DNA from: Coraliomargarita_B sp046540835
GTDB taxonomy: Bacteria > Verrucomicrobiota > Verrucomicrobiia > Opitutales > Coraliomargaritaceae
Length of the DNA: 64,000 nt
Reading direction: 5' to 3'
NCBI GenBank assembly: GCA_046540835.1
Contig: JBKHEL010000001.1
Span: 7,492-71,491, forward strand
Positions 7,509 through 17,275 of the stretch are shown here, in pieces (positions within the stretch are counted from its first letter, which is position 1; every line of letters starts with the position of its first letter). A program made the translations under genes and the position numbers. The notes under the pieces are model-generated. The model made no database searches, was not told the DNA's origin, and saw only the letters and a program-made list of their open reading frames with translations.

Positions 7509-9941
7509 ATGAATTTCCGAAAAAAATATCTTATGCGTGTTCTCCTACCTCTCTCCGCTGCCTTTTTGATCGTACTGTCGCTCTACGCGAGCGAGCGCCG
7601 CGAAGGTCTTTCGACAACCGACGAGATGGCCTCCCAGACCCGATGGGTCGTTAATACGATCAATGCCCGCCACTACCTGCGCGAGAGCATGCAATCGCTT
7701 GACGGCGAGGAAATGGTCGAGGCCTACGTCGACTCCTTTGACTACAGCCGAATGTATTTTCTGGATTCAGAGCTGAGGGACTTCAAGTTCCGATTCGCGG
7801 ATGCCATGGAGGGTTTTCTTGAAAAGGGTAATCTCTACGCCGCGTTTGAAATTTATAACGCTTTCCGTGAAGAGGCGACCGCACGCACGGATTGGGTGTA
7901 CGAGCGCCTTGAAAAGGACTGGGACTTTTCAGAAGAAGACAGTTATACGCCGGATCGCCGGGAAGCCGAACGCCCCACCTCCAAGGACGAAGCCGACGCG
8001 CTCTGGGAGCGGCGCCTGAAGTATGAGCTGCTCAATGAGTTGATGTCGCTGGCGGGAGAAAGCGGACCAGCCGAGGTGAGTCCCAACCCCGAAAATCCCG
8101 ATCTGACTGTGGCAGGCGACGAGCAGGACGATTTCGATCCCGCCAAGTTGCGCAAACTGATCGAGGATCAAGCCTTTTTCGCCGAACAGCTCGATACGGC
8201 TCGGGATAAAATCCGTCGCCGCTACGAGCGTAATCTCAGTCACACGGTCGAGCGGGAGGCCGCCGAGGTGCAGGAAGCCTTCATCAATTCGATGACGCAG
8301 TTGTTTGACCCGCATTCGACCTTTCTCTCCTCCGACACCCTGGAGAACTTTAACTCCTCGGTGCAAAATTCCTTCGTCGGGATCGGGGCCATGCTCCAGG
8401 ATGTCGACGGAATCTGTACGATCAAGGAACTGCTGCCGGGCGGCCCGGCTGAGGAATCCAGGCAGCTCAAGCCGGAGGATGAAATCCTCGGTGTTGCGCA
8501 GGGTGACGACGAATTTGAGGATGTCATCGACATGCAGCTCCGCTACATCGTTCGCAAGATCAAAGGCGAGAAAGGCACCACCGTGCGGCTCCTGATTCGT
8601 CCCGGTGGTGCGGCCGACCCCTCCGTGCGAAAGGTCGTTTCACTCGTACGCGACGAGGTCAAGCTCACGGCAAATCTGGCGGAAGGAAAACTCATTTCCG
8701 TGCCGGTGGACGGGGACCGCACAATCGCCGTCGGCGTGATCGAGATCCCCTCCTTCTACGGCAACATTGGGGCGGGCTCGACACTGACAACAACATCTGA
8801 GGATGTGACCGAACTGGTGAACGAACTTCATGATCGAGGTGCTGAAGGCATCATTCTCGATCTCCGAATGAACGGCGGTGGCCTGCTCTCAGAAGCCGTC
8901 CGCGTCGCCGGTCTTTTTATCCCTGTCGGGCCGGTCGTGCAGGTCCGCGACGCAGAGGGACGCGTGGATGTACTCTCCGACCGTGACCCCCGACTGCTCT
9001 GGGACGGGCCGCTGGTCGTGCTGACCTCGCGATTCAGCGCATCTGCTTCGGAGATCGTCGCCGGTGCCCTGCAGGACCACGACCGGGCATTGATCATTGG
9101 AAACAGCTCGACCCATGGCAAGGGTACGGTGCAGGAGGTCTATCACATGAATACACAGCCTCCCTTCTCGTGGTTTCAGACCAATGACAAAAAGACCCGT
9201 CCGGTCGCCTCCAAGATCACCATCAAGCAATTCTACCTGCCCGACGGCAGCTCCACTCAGGTAAAGGGCGTGCCCTCGGACATCGCACTGCCTTCGGTCA
9301 ATGAATTTCTACCGATCGGGGAGGACGATCTCCCGCATGCCCTCCCTTGGCGCGAGATTGAACCAGCGGAATGGACCAACGACTGGGAGAAGCTTCAAGT
9401 GGCCAGTCCCGAATCACCGGAACTGGTCAAACGCCTCGCCGCAGCAAGCGAGGCGCGGCAGGAGCAGCTCGCAGAATTCGACTTCCTGAAAGAACAGGTG
9501 GAATGGCGCCGCAAGCGTTTCGAGGAAAAGACCATCTCCCTGAATCTTGAGCAGCGGATTGAGCGGAAAATCCGCGAACAAACCTACGTCCAAGAGCTGG
9601 ATGCAGCATACGAGACACTGTCTAAACAAAACTACCCGAGCGAAAACATTTTGCTTGATGTCGTGAAGGAGCAGAATGCCATCTCAGAGAAAAATCGGGC
9701 CGCACCAGTCGCCGATGATTCGGATAAGGGCACTGGCGAGAAAGGGAGCCGCGACGCCGAAGATGCCGCCTCTGCCGAAGCCTCCACTGGCGCAGCCCCG
9801 AGTGAATCCGAAGAGGAAGAGGAGGCCGACTTTGATATCTATCTTCGTGAGAGTGCCAGGATCATGGCTGACTGGGTCCGCTGGATAAAAGGTGAAGACC
9901 TGGACACACCCTCGGCATTGAAAGCGGAGCTAGCGCAGTAA
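7509..9941 (+). CDS. Carboxy-terminal (tail-specific) processing protease, S41 family
   Basis: An 810-residue periplasmic protease of the Prc/Tsp type, which trims or degrades envelope proteins and lipoproteins from their C-termini. The N-terminus has a hydrophobic anchor or signal (LMRVLLPLSAAFLIVLSL). A long helical domain follows, then a PDZ domain (about residues 285-370, from SFVGIGAML) and the S41 core, with the Ser-Lys dyad in FSASASE (about 508-516) and THGKGTVQ (about 535-542). The C-terminus is a coiled, acidic tail with an EEEEE-rich stretch. Length and layout match Prc rather than short CtpA. It is probably co-transcribed with the rhomboid gene. Confidence 0.92.
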   Translation: MNFRKKYLMRVLLPLSAAFLIVLSLYASERREGLSTTDEMASQTRWVVNTINARHYLRESMQSLDGEEMVEAYVDSFDYSRMYFLDSELRDFKFRFADAMEGFLEKGNLYAAFEIYNAFREEATARTDWVYERLEKDWDFSEEDSYTPDRREAERPTSKDEADALWERRLKYELLNELMSLAGESGPAEVSPNPENPDLTVAGDEQDDFDPAKLRKLIEDQAFFAEQLDTARDKIRRRYERNLSHTVEREAAEVQEAFINSMTQLFDPHSTFLSSDTLENFNSSVQNSFVGIGAMLQDVDGICTIKELLPGGPAEESRQLKPEDEILGVAQGDDEFEDVIDMQLRYIVRKIKGEKGTTVRLLIRPGGAADPSVRKVVSLVRDEVKLTANLAEGKLISVPVDGDRTIAVGVIEIPSFYGNIGAGSTLTTTSEDVTELVNELHDRGAEGIILDLRMNGGGLLSEAVRVAGLFIPVGPVVQVRDAEGRVDVLSDRDPRLLWDGPLVVLTSRFSASASEIVAGALQDHDRALIIGNSSTHGKGTVQEVYHMNTQPPFSWFQTNDKKTRPVASKITIKQFYLPDGSSTQVKGVPSDIALPSVNEFLPIGEDDLPHALPWREIEPAEWTNDWEKLQVASPESPELVKRLAAASEARQEQLAEFDFLKEQVEWRRKRFEEKTISLNLEQRIERKIREQTYVQELDAAYETLSKQNYPSENILLDVVKEQNAISEKNRAAPVADDSDKGTGEKGSRDAEDAASAEASTGAAPSESEEEEEADFDIYLRESARIMADWVRWIKGEDLDTPSALKAELAQ

Positions 9942-10028
9942 TTCCCGAAAGGCAAATCAACTCCGGGCGGCTTTATTATCCAGACCCTGATTCTGGCATC
10001 GCCTCGCCCGAATACCGCGTCGACAGCA

Positions 10029-10842
10029 TCAGAATCCGAGTTCGCGCAACCATCTTTCAGCCAGGGAACGCCACTGTTCGGCCGAACCTTGTCGACGTGC
10101 ATGGATCGTACCCAAGCCGATCCCGTGTCCACCCTTTGGGAAGACGTGAAGCTCATGCGGTATGTTAGCCGCCTGCAGGGCAATCGCCATTTGGTAAGTA
10201 TTTTCCACGGGGACGGAGCTGTCTTCAGCTGTGTGCCAGAGAAATGCAGGGCTAGCTTCGGGATGAACCTGATTTTCCCAGGATAGAGTTTCTTGAACCT
10301 CGGTCCCAACCTGTTCACCGAGGAGATTTTCCATGCTCCCGCGATGGCTGTGGGGCGAAGACGCACTGATTACGGCATAGGCCAGGATTGAGGCGTCGGG
10401 GCGGCCCGAAAGTCCGCCAAAAAGCTCATCCGGGTCCAGCAACCACTCACCCCGGTCAAATCCGTGGCTCAAGCATGCGGCGAGATGACCACCGGCAGAA
10501 AAGCCAATCACGCCAATTTTTTTCGGGTTGATCTTCAGATCAGAAGCGCAGGCACGCAACCAGCGCATCGCGTAGAGCGCTTGTTGCTGCGGCCTCGGGT
10601 AAACGCCGGGCCCCTCTTCAGTGCTGACCGAATACTCGAGCACGGCTGCGGAAATCCCCATCGAGTTGAGCCAACCGGCGACAGGTGGCCCCTCTTGATG
10701 GCTAACGTGCGCATACCCCCCCCCCGGGAAGCACAAGAACACAGGCAAAATCCTCGCCGTCCTCGAGGAAATACGGGTAGAGCCGAGCCCTCGAAAGGAC
10801 GGGATCTGTTTCGTGGAGTCGCTTGGATTGCTCTTTAAACAT
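10029..10842 (-). pseudogene. Alpha/beta hydrolase (esterase/lipase-like), frameshifted at a G10 run
   Basis: Translation from ATG 10842 (MFKEQSKRLHETDPVLSRAR) runs to VLVLPGGG and is then thrown out of frame by a run of ten G (C at 10716-10725 on the plus strand), ending at 10702. Nine G would continue as PGGGYAHVSHQEG and give an intact protein of 270 residues. The rest has a nucleophile elbow GFSAGGH, an acid region DSSVP and a histidine in KGGHGIGLG, like the BD-FAE/acetyl-esterase family. The cause is either a real or phase-variable frameshift or a base-count error at the homopolymer. Confidence 0.75.
10716..10725. repeat. Homopolymer run of ten C/G inside the esterase gene
   Basis: Ten consecutive C on the plus strand, in the codons for the Pro-Gly-Gly-Gly oxyanion-hole loop. 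One base fewer restores the reading frame. Runs like this are prone to slipped-strand change and also to sequencing error. Confidence 0.9.
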
Positions 10843-10878
10843 CAGTAGCCAGATGACTTATACAAAAAAGAAAATAGC

Positions 10879-11904
10879 CTAAAAATAAACGATGACCGCA
10901 TTGCGTAACTGCGTGTCGTCTTTCTGGTCTCCGTCACCGACGTCATTATCGAAGCTCTGGTCATAGGAGAGTTCAATGCCAAGAAGATCCGTTATCCGAT
11001 AACGAAAGGAAGTTCTCAAGGTGTAATTAAACTGCTCCATTTCTTCCGGATTGACGAAATAATTAAATTCCTGGACCAGGCGAACTTTTTCAAATGGCTG
11101 CCAGGTCAGTTCCTGAAATATGCTGGCGACCGGATTCAAGCCGTTACGCGTGTCCTCAAATTCAGTCCGGTAGTCTTCAACGCCACCTCCACCCCCAAAC
11201 AATAGCTCAACTTTCTCAGATGGACGCACCCGATAGCCGACGCCTACAGACTCCTGAAGTTCGCGGTCGATCCCTTTGATTCGGTCCACGCGACCGGATA
11301 TCGAATTTTGGAGAAACCAGCGCTCGCTGACATCACGTCGAAAGGTGAAATTTGCATCATAGCGATCAATTGAAACAACTTCGCTCCCGTCGCTTTGCTC
11401 CGTCTCCCGAAAGGTATACGATCCACTGTATCGAAAATAGTTTGGCGATTGACCCGGATCCACAACGAGGCTTCCACGAATAAATCTCTCGGCCCACTTA
11501 CGGTCTCCCTGACTCAGGTTTAAGCCGAAACGCAATTTTCCTTCCCAGTCATCGGGTGCGCTCAGCTCGCGGGCTTTCTCCAGGAGATCTTTGTTGCCAG
11601 CCTCCGGCTTGGTTGTATCTGCCGAGGGGACTGTCGAATCGGTTTCATCCGCCGATACCGGGCGCGCAGGAGCAATCGTATCCGGCTGTTGGCCCCGTTC
11701 GATCCGGTTGATTTGATCACGCGGCAGTCGAACCTCGCCGAGCAACTGTGACTGGAGCACAACCGTGCTCGAGTCCGATTTTTCGCAGATTTGCCCAATC
11801 AGGCGCTCCCCGGTATCCATCAAAATGACGTCTCCGGAAAGTGGCAAACAGAACAGGCAAAGGATCGGCGCGGCTGCTCGAATGAATGAAACCCCGCGCA
11901 TCAT
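10879..11904 (-). CDS. DUF481 family outer-membrane-like protein
   Basis: A 341-residue protein with an N-terminal signal peptide (FIRAAAPILCLFCLPLSGDV). A small beta domain follows (ILMDTGERLIGQICEKSD, about 27-75) that resembles the SH3-like N-domain seen before DUF481. A linker rich in Ala, Asp and Pro leads to a C-terminal half of alternating amphipathic strands (NLSQGDRKW, YSGSYTFRE, LRTSFRYRIT) ending in the terminal aromatic VIVYF, typical of outer-membrane beta barrels. The function of DUF481/YdiY proteins is unknown. Its start overlaps the rny stop by four bases, so the two are co-translated. Confidence 0.82.
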   Translation of the reverse strand: MMRGVSFIRAAAPILCLFCLPLSGDVILMDTGERLIGQICEKSDSSTVVLQSQLLGEVRLPRDQINRIERGQQPDTIAPARPVSADETDSTVPSADTTKPEAGNKDLLEKARELSAPDDWEGKLRFGLNLSQGDRKWAERFIRGSLVVDPGQSPNYFRYSGSYTFRETEQSDGSEVVSIDRYDANFTFRRDVSERWFLQNSISGRVDRIKGIDRELQESVGVGYRVRPSEKVELLFGGGGGVEDYRTEFEDTRNGLNPVASIFQELTWQPFEKVRLVQEFNYFVNPEEMEQFNYTLRTSFRYRITDLLGIELSYDQSFDNDVGDGDQKDDTQLRNAVIVYF

Positions 11905-13427
11905 ACAGCTGTCTCGGAAAAGCGTGTTTCCCGGATCACCGTGATTTCAACCGATCCGGGGTAGCTCAACTCGGATTCAATCTGGCTGCGTATGCGCCGG
12001 GCCAGCTTTCGGGCCTCCTCGTCGTCGACCAAATCGGGCTGGACAATGACGCGCAGCTCGCGACCGGCCTGAATCGCATAGGCTTCGCTGACCCCCTGCT
12101 GCTTCGTCGCAATCTCTTCAATACTCCGCACACGCTGGATAAAACCATCAATTGACGAGGCTCGTGCCCCGGGCCGCACCGCCGAAAGCGCATCCGCGAC
12201 CATGACCAGCCCGGCATAAGCACTCTCAGCGGGCACTTCCTTGTGGTGCGCGGCCGCTGCATTGACCACCCGCGGGTCTTCGCCGTGCTGTTTGATAATC
12301 GTCGCACCAACATGCGCATGACTGCCTTCGTAGTCTTCGTCGACTGCCTTGCCAATATCGTGAAAGAGCCCGGCACGCTTGGCGAGCAGCGGGTCGAGCC
12401 CGATTTCCGAGGCGATCAGAGCGCAAAGATTCGCCACTTCGATTGAGTGTTCCAGGGTATTCTGGTTGTTGGAGAGTCGGTAGTGCAGTTTCCCGAGCAG
12501 GGCGACTACCTCCGGATGCACATCGTGTAAGCGAAGCCGCCGCAGGGCTCCCTCGCCAAGGTCAATTACGTTCGCACGCATCTCCGTCTCCGCCTTGACC
12601 ACTTCCTCTTCAATCGTTGTCGGGTGGATTCTCCCATCGCGCAGAAGCGATTCCAGAGCTAGGCGCGCCACCTCGCGACGCACCGGATCGAAGCAGGAGA
12701 TCAGCACCGAGTCAGGCGTCTCGTCGATCATCAGAGTCGTCCCTGTGGCGTGCTCAAAGGTGCGGATATTCCGGCCTTCCCGACCGATAATACGGCCCTT
12801 CATCTCCTCGCTGGGCAGATTGATCACGGTCGCCGTGGCATCATTCATCGGCTGGCTGGTGATCCGCTGCATCGCTGCCAAAAGTATGCGTCGTGCTTCG
12901 TCCGCGATCTCCGTCTCAGAGCGCTGCAACTTCTGACGCCGAAGATCCAGAAGTTCCCGCTCGCACTCCCGCTCTGTCGAGCGGATCAGCAATTGCCGCG
13001 CCTCTTCCTCGTCCATCTGCGTGATCTGGTGCAATTTCAGCCGGTAGAGCCGCCGCACTTTCTCAGCCTCATGTTCGGCCTCGGTGAGTAATTCCTGCTC
13101 GCGCCCCAGTGACTTCTCCTTCTGCTCGATTTCCCGCTTCGTGAACTCCAGCCGCTCCGCCTGACTCTCGTATTCTCTCGTCCGAATATTCAGCGCGTCT
13201 TCCCGACGAGCCCACTCACGCTCCATCTCGCTCTGCTTCGTCTGCAAATCAAGTTCCAGCTTCCCCCGCTCCTCTTTAAGTTTGAGCTCATTTTCGCGCC
13301 GATCAACATCCATTCTGAGGCGCTGGGCCGCCTCTGCCTGAGCCATCTTCCAACGATAATAGCCCCAGAGAAGCAACACCGCACCAGTTGCACCAATCAG
13401 CGCCCCGATCATATATTCCGTATTCAT
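11901..13427 (-). CDS. rny: Ribonuclease Y
   Basis: A 508-residue membrane-anchored endoribonuclease that initiates mRNA decay in many bacteria lacking RNase E. In order: an N-terminal membrane anchor (about 5-24, MIGALIGATGAVLLLWGYY), a long charged coiled coil (about 30-190), a KH RNA-binding domain with GRIIGREGRNIR (about 211-222), and an HD phosphohydrolase domain with LFHDIGKAVD and the downstream AAAHHKEVP metal site. The length equals the usual 500-520 residues. It precedes the DUF481 gene on the same transcript. Start ATG 13427. Confidence 0.97.
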   Translation of the reverse strand: MNTEYMIGALIGATGAVLLLWGYYRWKMAQAEAAQRLRMDVDRRENELKLKEERGKLELDLQTKQSEMEREWARREDALNIRTREYESQAERLEFTKREIEQKEKSLGREQELLTEAEHEAEKVRRLYRLKLHQITQMDEEEARQLLIRSTERECERELLDLRRQKLQRSETEIADEARRILLAAMQRITSQPMNDATATVINLPSEEMKGRIIGREGRNIRTFEHATGTTLMIDETPDSVLISCFDPVRREVARLALESLLRDGRIHPTTIEEEVVKAETEMRANVIDLGEGALRRLRLHDVHPEVVALLGKLHYRLSNNQNTLEHSIEVANLCALIASEIGLDPLLAKRAGLFHDIGKAVDEDYEGSHAHVGATIIKQHGEDPRVVNAAAAHHKEVPAESAYAGLVMVADALSAVRPGARASSIDGFIQRVRSIEEIATKQQGVSEAYAIQAGRELRVIVQPDLVDDEEARKLARRIRSQIESELSYPGSVEITVIRETRFSETAV

Positions 13428-13585
13428 GTCTCAACAGAGCAGTGCTTTTTCTTCAAACTCATGGGTCGTATCTCAAAAAACTGCGTCGGGAGGGCGCGGA
13501 GCTGACGCAACTCCTGGTTCTTTGGTATGAAAGTCTTCGCCGCGTTTCAAGATAAACCTCTACTGGCCCGAAACTCGAAAATCTC

Positions 13586-15238
13586 CTAATGGTGATTCTT
13601 CCTCAAAACCGATACGATGATATAGAGGCCGAGTATGCCGGAAACAAGGAAGCCGAGAATGCCAATTGCCGGATAGCCGAAAAGAAAGGGCTTCACCCCG
13701 GTTGTGATCACCAGTGAAGAGCCGATAATGAGGGAGCCGACGATGATTCCGACCGTTAATCGGTTCATCGATGAGGTAATGGTATCTTCCAGATCTTCCG
13801 TCCCTGAGTGATGGAGGTTAATCCGTATGTCTTCCTCCTCCAGACGCTGGAGGATGCGCTGCACGTTCTCGGGGATTTGATGGAGCCGACGGAGCATCTC
13901 CAAAAAGGGATACAGGGTCTGCCGGGTGATGCCTTCGCGGCTCCAGCGCTTCCGACTGAGGTCTTTGAGAAAGGGCCGGGCCACCCCCTGAATATCAAAC
14001 TCCGGATCGAGGATCCGCGCACTTTCCTCCACACAGAGAATCGCCTTCGAGAGCAGCGCGTAATCGGGCGAAACTTCAATGCCGTTGATACCGAAGAGAT
14101 AGAGCATCTCCAGCCCGACCGTGCCGATCTTCGCACCGGCCGGGCCGAACTGCCGGTGCTTGTTGAGCAGAAGCGTCACCTCCTTCTCGAGCTGCCGCCG
14201 GTCAATTCGGCGATTGTTCACCGACATGCGCTCAGCGACACGAATCACTTTATCCGCATTTCGATCCGTGATCGCCGCAAATAAATCGGCCAGCTCATAC
14301 CGCATCTCAACCGTGATTTGACCAGCCTGCCCCCAATCAAGGAAACAAATACGGTGATCCGGCGTGATCAGCATATTTCCCGAGTGCGGGTCGGAGTGAA
14401 AAAAGCCCGTGCCGACAATTTGGCGAAAGACAGACTCGCCCCCCAATTTAGCCAGCTCCTTCGCCACCTCCGCGGGGAATTGGATCTTATCGGGCGAGCA
14501 CCCCTCCACCCATTCAGTCACCAACACCCGCCGCGTCGTCCATTCTCTATAGACTTTTGGAGCAAAGACCCGCGGCTGCTCCGCGTTGAGAGCACGAAAG
14601 ATCTCGGCGTTGTCGGCCTCGTTGCGGTAGTCGAGCTCCTCCTCGAGCCGCTCCTCCGCCTCCCGCACCAAACTCGGCAGGTTGTAGGGCTTCAGCTCCT
14701 CGACCCGCGCGTGCAACTGCCGGGCAAACCAGCCAATGATCTCCAGATCCGAGGAAATGGTCTTCCGGATATCCGCCCGCTGCACTTTTACCGCGACGGT
14801 CTCTCCTGTCGCCCGCAACACCGCCCGGTAGACCTGCCCAAGCGAACCGGCCGCCTTCGGCTCAGAAGCAAACTCGGAAAAAACCTCGTCTATTTCCCCT
14901 TCCAGCTCGTGCAGGAGGACCGGCTTAATCCGCTCAAAGGGCTGCACCTCGACCTCACTCCGGAGCTTTTTCAGCTCCATCACCAAAGGCTCCGGGAGAC
15001 GGTCCGGCCGAGTGCTCAGAATTTGCCCGAATTTGACGAATATCGGGCCGAGCTCCTCACAGGCGAGGCGCAACCGCTCATAGGTCGTCAGATCCGTAAC
15101 TTTCTTCCGAACGAGATTCTTTAGTAAAAACTGCGGCGTATCGAGTTGCAGCAGGAGATCCTCGAAGCCCCAGCGCACGAGGATCGCCACAATCTCGGGA
15201 GCGCGGACGGCATTGGCTAGATAGTTGAAGGGCTTCAT
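13586..15238 (-). CDS. AarF/ABC1/UbiB family atypical kinase
   Basis: A 550-residue UbiB-type atypical protein kinase-like ATPase, linked in the family to isoprenoid quinone synthesis or lipid homeostasis. It shows the ABC1-specific KxGQ-type helix (EELGPIFVKFGQILSTRPD), the Ala-rich nucleotide loop AAGSLGQVYRA in place of a Gly loop, the ATP lysine in VAVKVQR, HSDPHSGNM as catalytic loop, and FLDWGQ as metal site. Two C-terminal hydrophobic segments (LTVGIIVGSLIIGSSLVI and IGILGFLVSGILGLYIIV) anchor it in the membrane. Its start overlaps the stop of the upstream phasin-like gene by four bases. Confidence 0.93.
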   Translation of the reverse strand: MKPFNYLANAVRAPEIVAILVRWGFEDLLLQLDTPQFLLKNLVRKKVTDLTTYERLRLACEELGPIFVKFGQILSTRPDRLPEPLVMELKKLRSEVEVQPFERIKPVLLHELEGEIDEVFSEFASEPKAAGSLGQVYRAVLRATGETVAVKVQRADIRKTISSDLEIIGWFARQLHARVEELKPYNLPSLVREAEERLEEELDYRNEADNAEIFRALNAEQPRVFAPKVYREWTTRRVLVTEWVEGCSPDKIQFPAEVAKELAKLGGESVFRQIVGTGFFHSDPHSGNMLITPDHRICFLDWGQAGQITVEMRYELADLFAAITDRNADKVIRVAERMSVNNRRIDRRQLEKEVTLLLNKHRQFGPAGAKIGTVGLEMLYLFGINGIEVSPDYALLSKAILCVEESARILDPEFDIQGVARPFLKDLSRKRWSREGITRQTLYPFLEMLRRLHQIPENVQRILQRLEEEDIRINLHHSGTEDLEDTITSSMNRLTVGIIVGSLIIGSSLVITTGVKPFLFGYPAIGILGFLVSGILGLYIIVSVLRKNHH

Positions 15239-15549
15239 TCCCCGTTCGGGAACTCTTTGTGCAGGCGGCCTTCCAAGTCGGCAACACGTGCTGCGAGCGC
15301 CTCATACTGGTCCTTGGTCACGACATTGGCGCGGTGCAACATGTCGTTGAAAAGTTTCGAAGCTTCCACCCGTGCCTTTTCGGTTTCGGCCTGGCCTTCT
15401 TCCACGATCCTCTCCGAGATCGCCGCCGCTTCTTCCTGCGTCAACTTTCCCTTCTGAACAAGTTCATCAAGTGACTCCAGCACTTTGTCTTTCGTCACGA
15501 CGGCCAGACCCACCCCGGCCAACATGGTTTTTTTAACGAGATCTAACAT
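15235..15549 (-). CDS. Phasin-like coiled-coil protein
   Basis: A 104-residue protein with a short hydrophobic N-terminus (LVKKTMLAGVGLAVVTKDKV) and a long amphipathic helix from residue 30 to the end, ending in a leucine-patterned segment (EALAARVADLEGRLHKEF). The layout matches the PhaF/PhaI-like phasin family (polyhydroxyalkanoate granule-associated or poly(3-hydroxyalkanoate) regulator). In phyla without PHA this family often sits before aarF, as here, with a four-base overlap. A role with the AarF kinase is inferred; no PHA synthase is visible. Confidence 0.75.
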   Translation of the reverse strand: MLDLVKKTMLAGVGLAVVTKDKVLESLDELVQKGKLTQEEAAAISERIVEEGQAETEKARVEASKLFNDMLHRANVVTKDQYEALAARVADLEGRLHKEFPNGE

Positions 15550-15710
15550 AATGCCGTCAAACTATTCCCCCCTTCGCGAAATTACAAGAGCGCAAACACA
15601 TTCGTTGATATTCCAAGTGAGCTTCCGAAATCGCCGGAAAATTACAGGTTTCATCGAGCAACCGCTTTTCGAGTTTGAAATATGTCCGCCCTGAGCCAGT
15701 CTTATAAACC

Positions 15711-16667
15711 ATGTCTAACGCACTCGAATCCCTCAAAACTTCAACAACAGTCGTCGCGGATACCGGCGACTTCGAAACACTGGCCGCCTACGCGCCGCAG
15801 GACGCGACGACGAATCCATCGCTGATCCTCAAAGCCCTTCAAAAAGATGAGTATGCCGGCGTCCTCGACGACGCCATCACGGCAACTGCGGACTCCGGCA
15901 ACTCCGGCGAAGCCCGCGTGGACGAGGTGATCGATCACCTGCTCATCGGCTTTGGCCAGAAAATTCTCGAAATCGTGCCCGGCCGCGTCTCTACCGAGGT
16001 CGATGCCCGCCTATCCTTCGATACCGGGGCCACGATCGCAAAAGCCCGCGAGTTGATCGCACTCTACGAGTCGAAGGGCACCCCGCGCGAACGGATCCTG
16101 ATCAAGATCGCTTCGACCTGGGAGGGCATCCAGGCCGCCAAAGTCCTTCAGGAAGAAAATATCCGCTGCAATATGACACTACTCTTTTCCCTGCCACAGG
16201 CGGTCGCCTGTGCCGAAGTGGGCGCCCAGCTGATTTCGCCCTTCGTCGGCCGAATCCTCGACTGGTATAAGGCCAATACCGATGTAACCTACACCGCCGA
16301 AAACGATCCCGGCGTCGCCAGCGTGAAGGAGATTTTCAACTACTATAAAAAATTCGGTTTCAAGACCGAAGTGATGGGGGCCAGCTTTCGCAATGTCGGG
16401 GAAATCCTCGAACTGGCCGGCTGCGACCTCCTCACCATCAGTCCTGCCCTGCTCGAAGAGCTCAAGGACATGGAAGAAGAGGTCCCGAAAAAGCTCGATG
16501 CCGCTGCCGCCAAATCGGCGGATATCGAAGAACTGGACGTCACCGAAGAGTCCTTCCGCTGGCTCCTCAACGAAGACGCCATGGCCACCGAGAAGCTCGC
16601 ACAGGGCATCCGCGTCTTCGCCGAGGATATGGTAAAGGTCCGCGATATCGTCGCCGCAAAACTCTAA
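15711..16667 (+). CDS. tal: Transaldolase
   Basis: A 318-residue class I aldolase of the non-oxidative pentose phosphate pathway, moving a dihydroxyacetone unit from sedoheptulose-7-phosphate to glyceraldehyde-3-phosphate. Motifs: DATTNPSLILKAL near residues 28-40, EVDARLSFD (about 96-104), and the Schiff-base lysine in ILIKIASTWEG (about 127-137). SPFVGRILDW (phosphate site) and MGASFRNVGEI follow. Length and motifs match the TalB subfamily. gnd of the same pathway lies at 36.6 kb. Start ATG 15711. Confidence 0.97.
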   Translation: MSNALESLKTSTTVVADTGDFETLAAYAPQDATTNPSLILKALQKDEYAGVLDDAITATADSGNSGEARVDEVIDHLLIGFGQKILEIVPGRVSTEVDARLSFDTGATIAKARELIALYESKGTPRERILIKIASTWEGIQAAKVLQEENIRCNMTLLFSLPQAVACAEVGAQLISPFVGRILDWYKANTDVTYTAENDPGVASVKEIFNYYKKFGFKTEVMGASFRNVGEILELAGCDLLTISPALLEELKDMEEEVPKKLDAAAAKSADIEELDVTEESFRWLLNEDAMATEKLAQGIRVFAEDMVKVRDIVAAKL

Positions 16668-16788
16668 ACGCAGGCAGAGGCGCTCGGGGGAGAAGGGCCT
16701 GCGGACTTTCGCCGAAAGCCCCGCACGCCTCCGGGCGATCTGCATCCGGCAGTTGCCAAACCGCCGCGCTTCGGCATGGCTTGAGGGC

Positions 16789-17244
16789 ATGATATGCGAA
16801 CACACCTCCACCCGGCAAATCGAGTTTTCCGAGACCGACATGGCCGGCCTCGTCCACTTCTCGAATTTTTTCAAATACATGGAGACGGCGGAGCGCGATT
16901 TTTTTGCGGCAGCCGGACTCGACCTGATCCGCACCAAACCGGGCGAGCTCGTCGGCTGGCCCCGCGCCCGCGCTGACTGTAAATTCTCCGCCCCCATCCG
17001 CTTCGGAGACACGATTGAAATCCACCTCGCCGTGAAGGCGCTCAAGGATCGGGCTATTGACTACCAGTTCCGCATCTATCGGCGAAATGAAGACGGGACC
17101 CGCACCCAGGCGGGTAAGGGCCACATGACGACCGTTCTCAGCGAACTGACCCCCGAGGGCAAACTCCACTCGATCGAACTCCCTGAAGACCTGCGCTCAA
17201 AAATCACCGAAGCCCCCGCCGAAGTGCTCGACCGCAAAGAATAA
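16789..17244 (+). CDS. Acyl-CoA thioesterase, 4HBT hotdog fold
   Basis: A 151-residue hotdog-fold protein of the YbgC/4-hydroxybenzoyl-CoA thioesterase type, which hydrolyses acyl-CoA thioesters. The family active-site pattern is clear near the N-terminus: FSETDMAGLVHFSNFFKYME, with the catalytic Asp and the VHxxNxxxY signature. The physiological substrate cannot be told. ATG 16789 (MICEHTS) is preferred to the in-frame TTG at 16753, whose extension is not conserved-looking; GAGGG lies just before it. It sits between tal and surE with short gaps. Confidence 0.87.
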   Translation: MICEHTSTRQIEFSETDMAGLVHFSNFFKYMETAERDFFAAAGLDLIRTKPGELVGWPRARADCKFSAPIRFGDTIEIHLAVKALKDRAIDYQFRIYRRNEDGTRTQAGKGHMTTVLSELTPEGKLHSIELPEDLRSKITEAPAEVLDRKE

Positions 17245-17275
17245 CCCGCCAAAAGAGCCCCAGCTGCCCTCCTCT

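Noticed and set aside
16668..16788. Terminator after tal from the CTTTCGCCGAAAG palindrome near 16718
   Set aside because: The stem is only five pairs with a three-base loop and no T-run follows.
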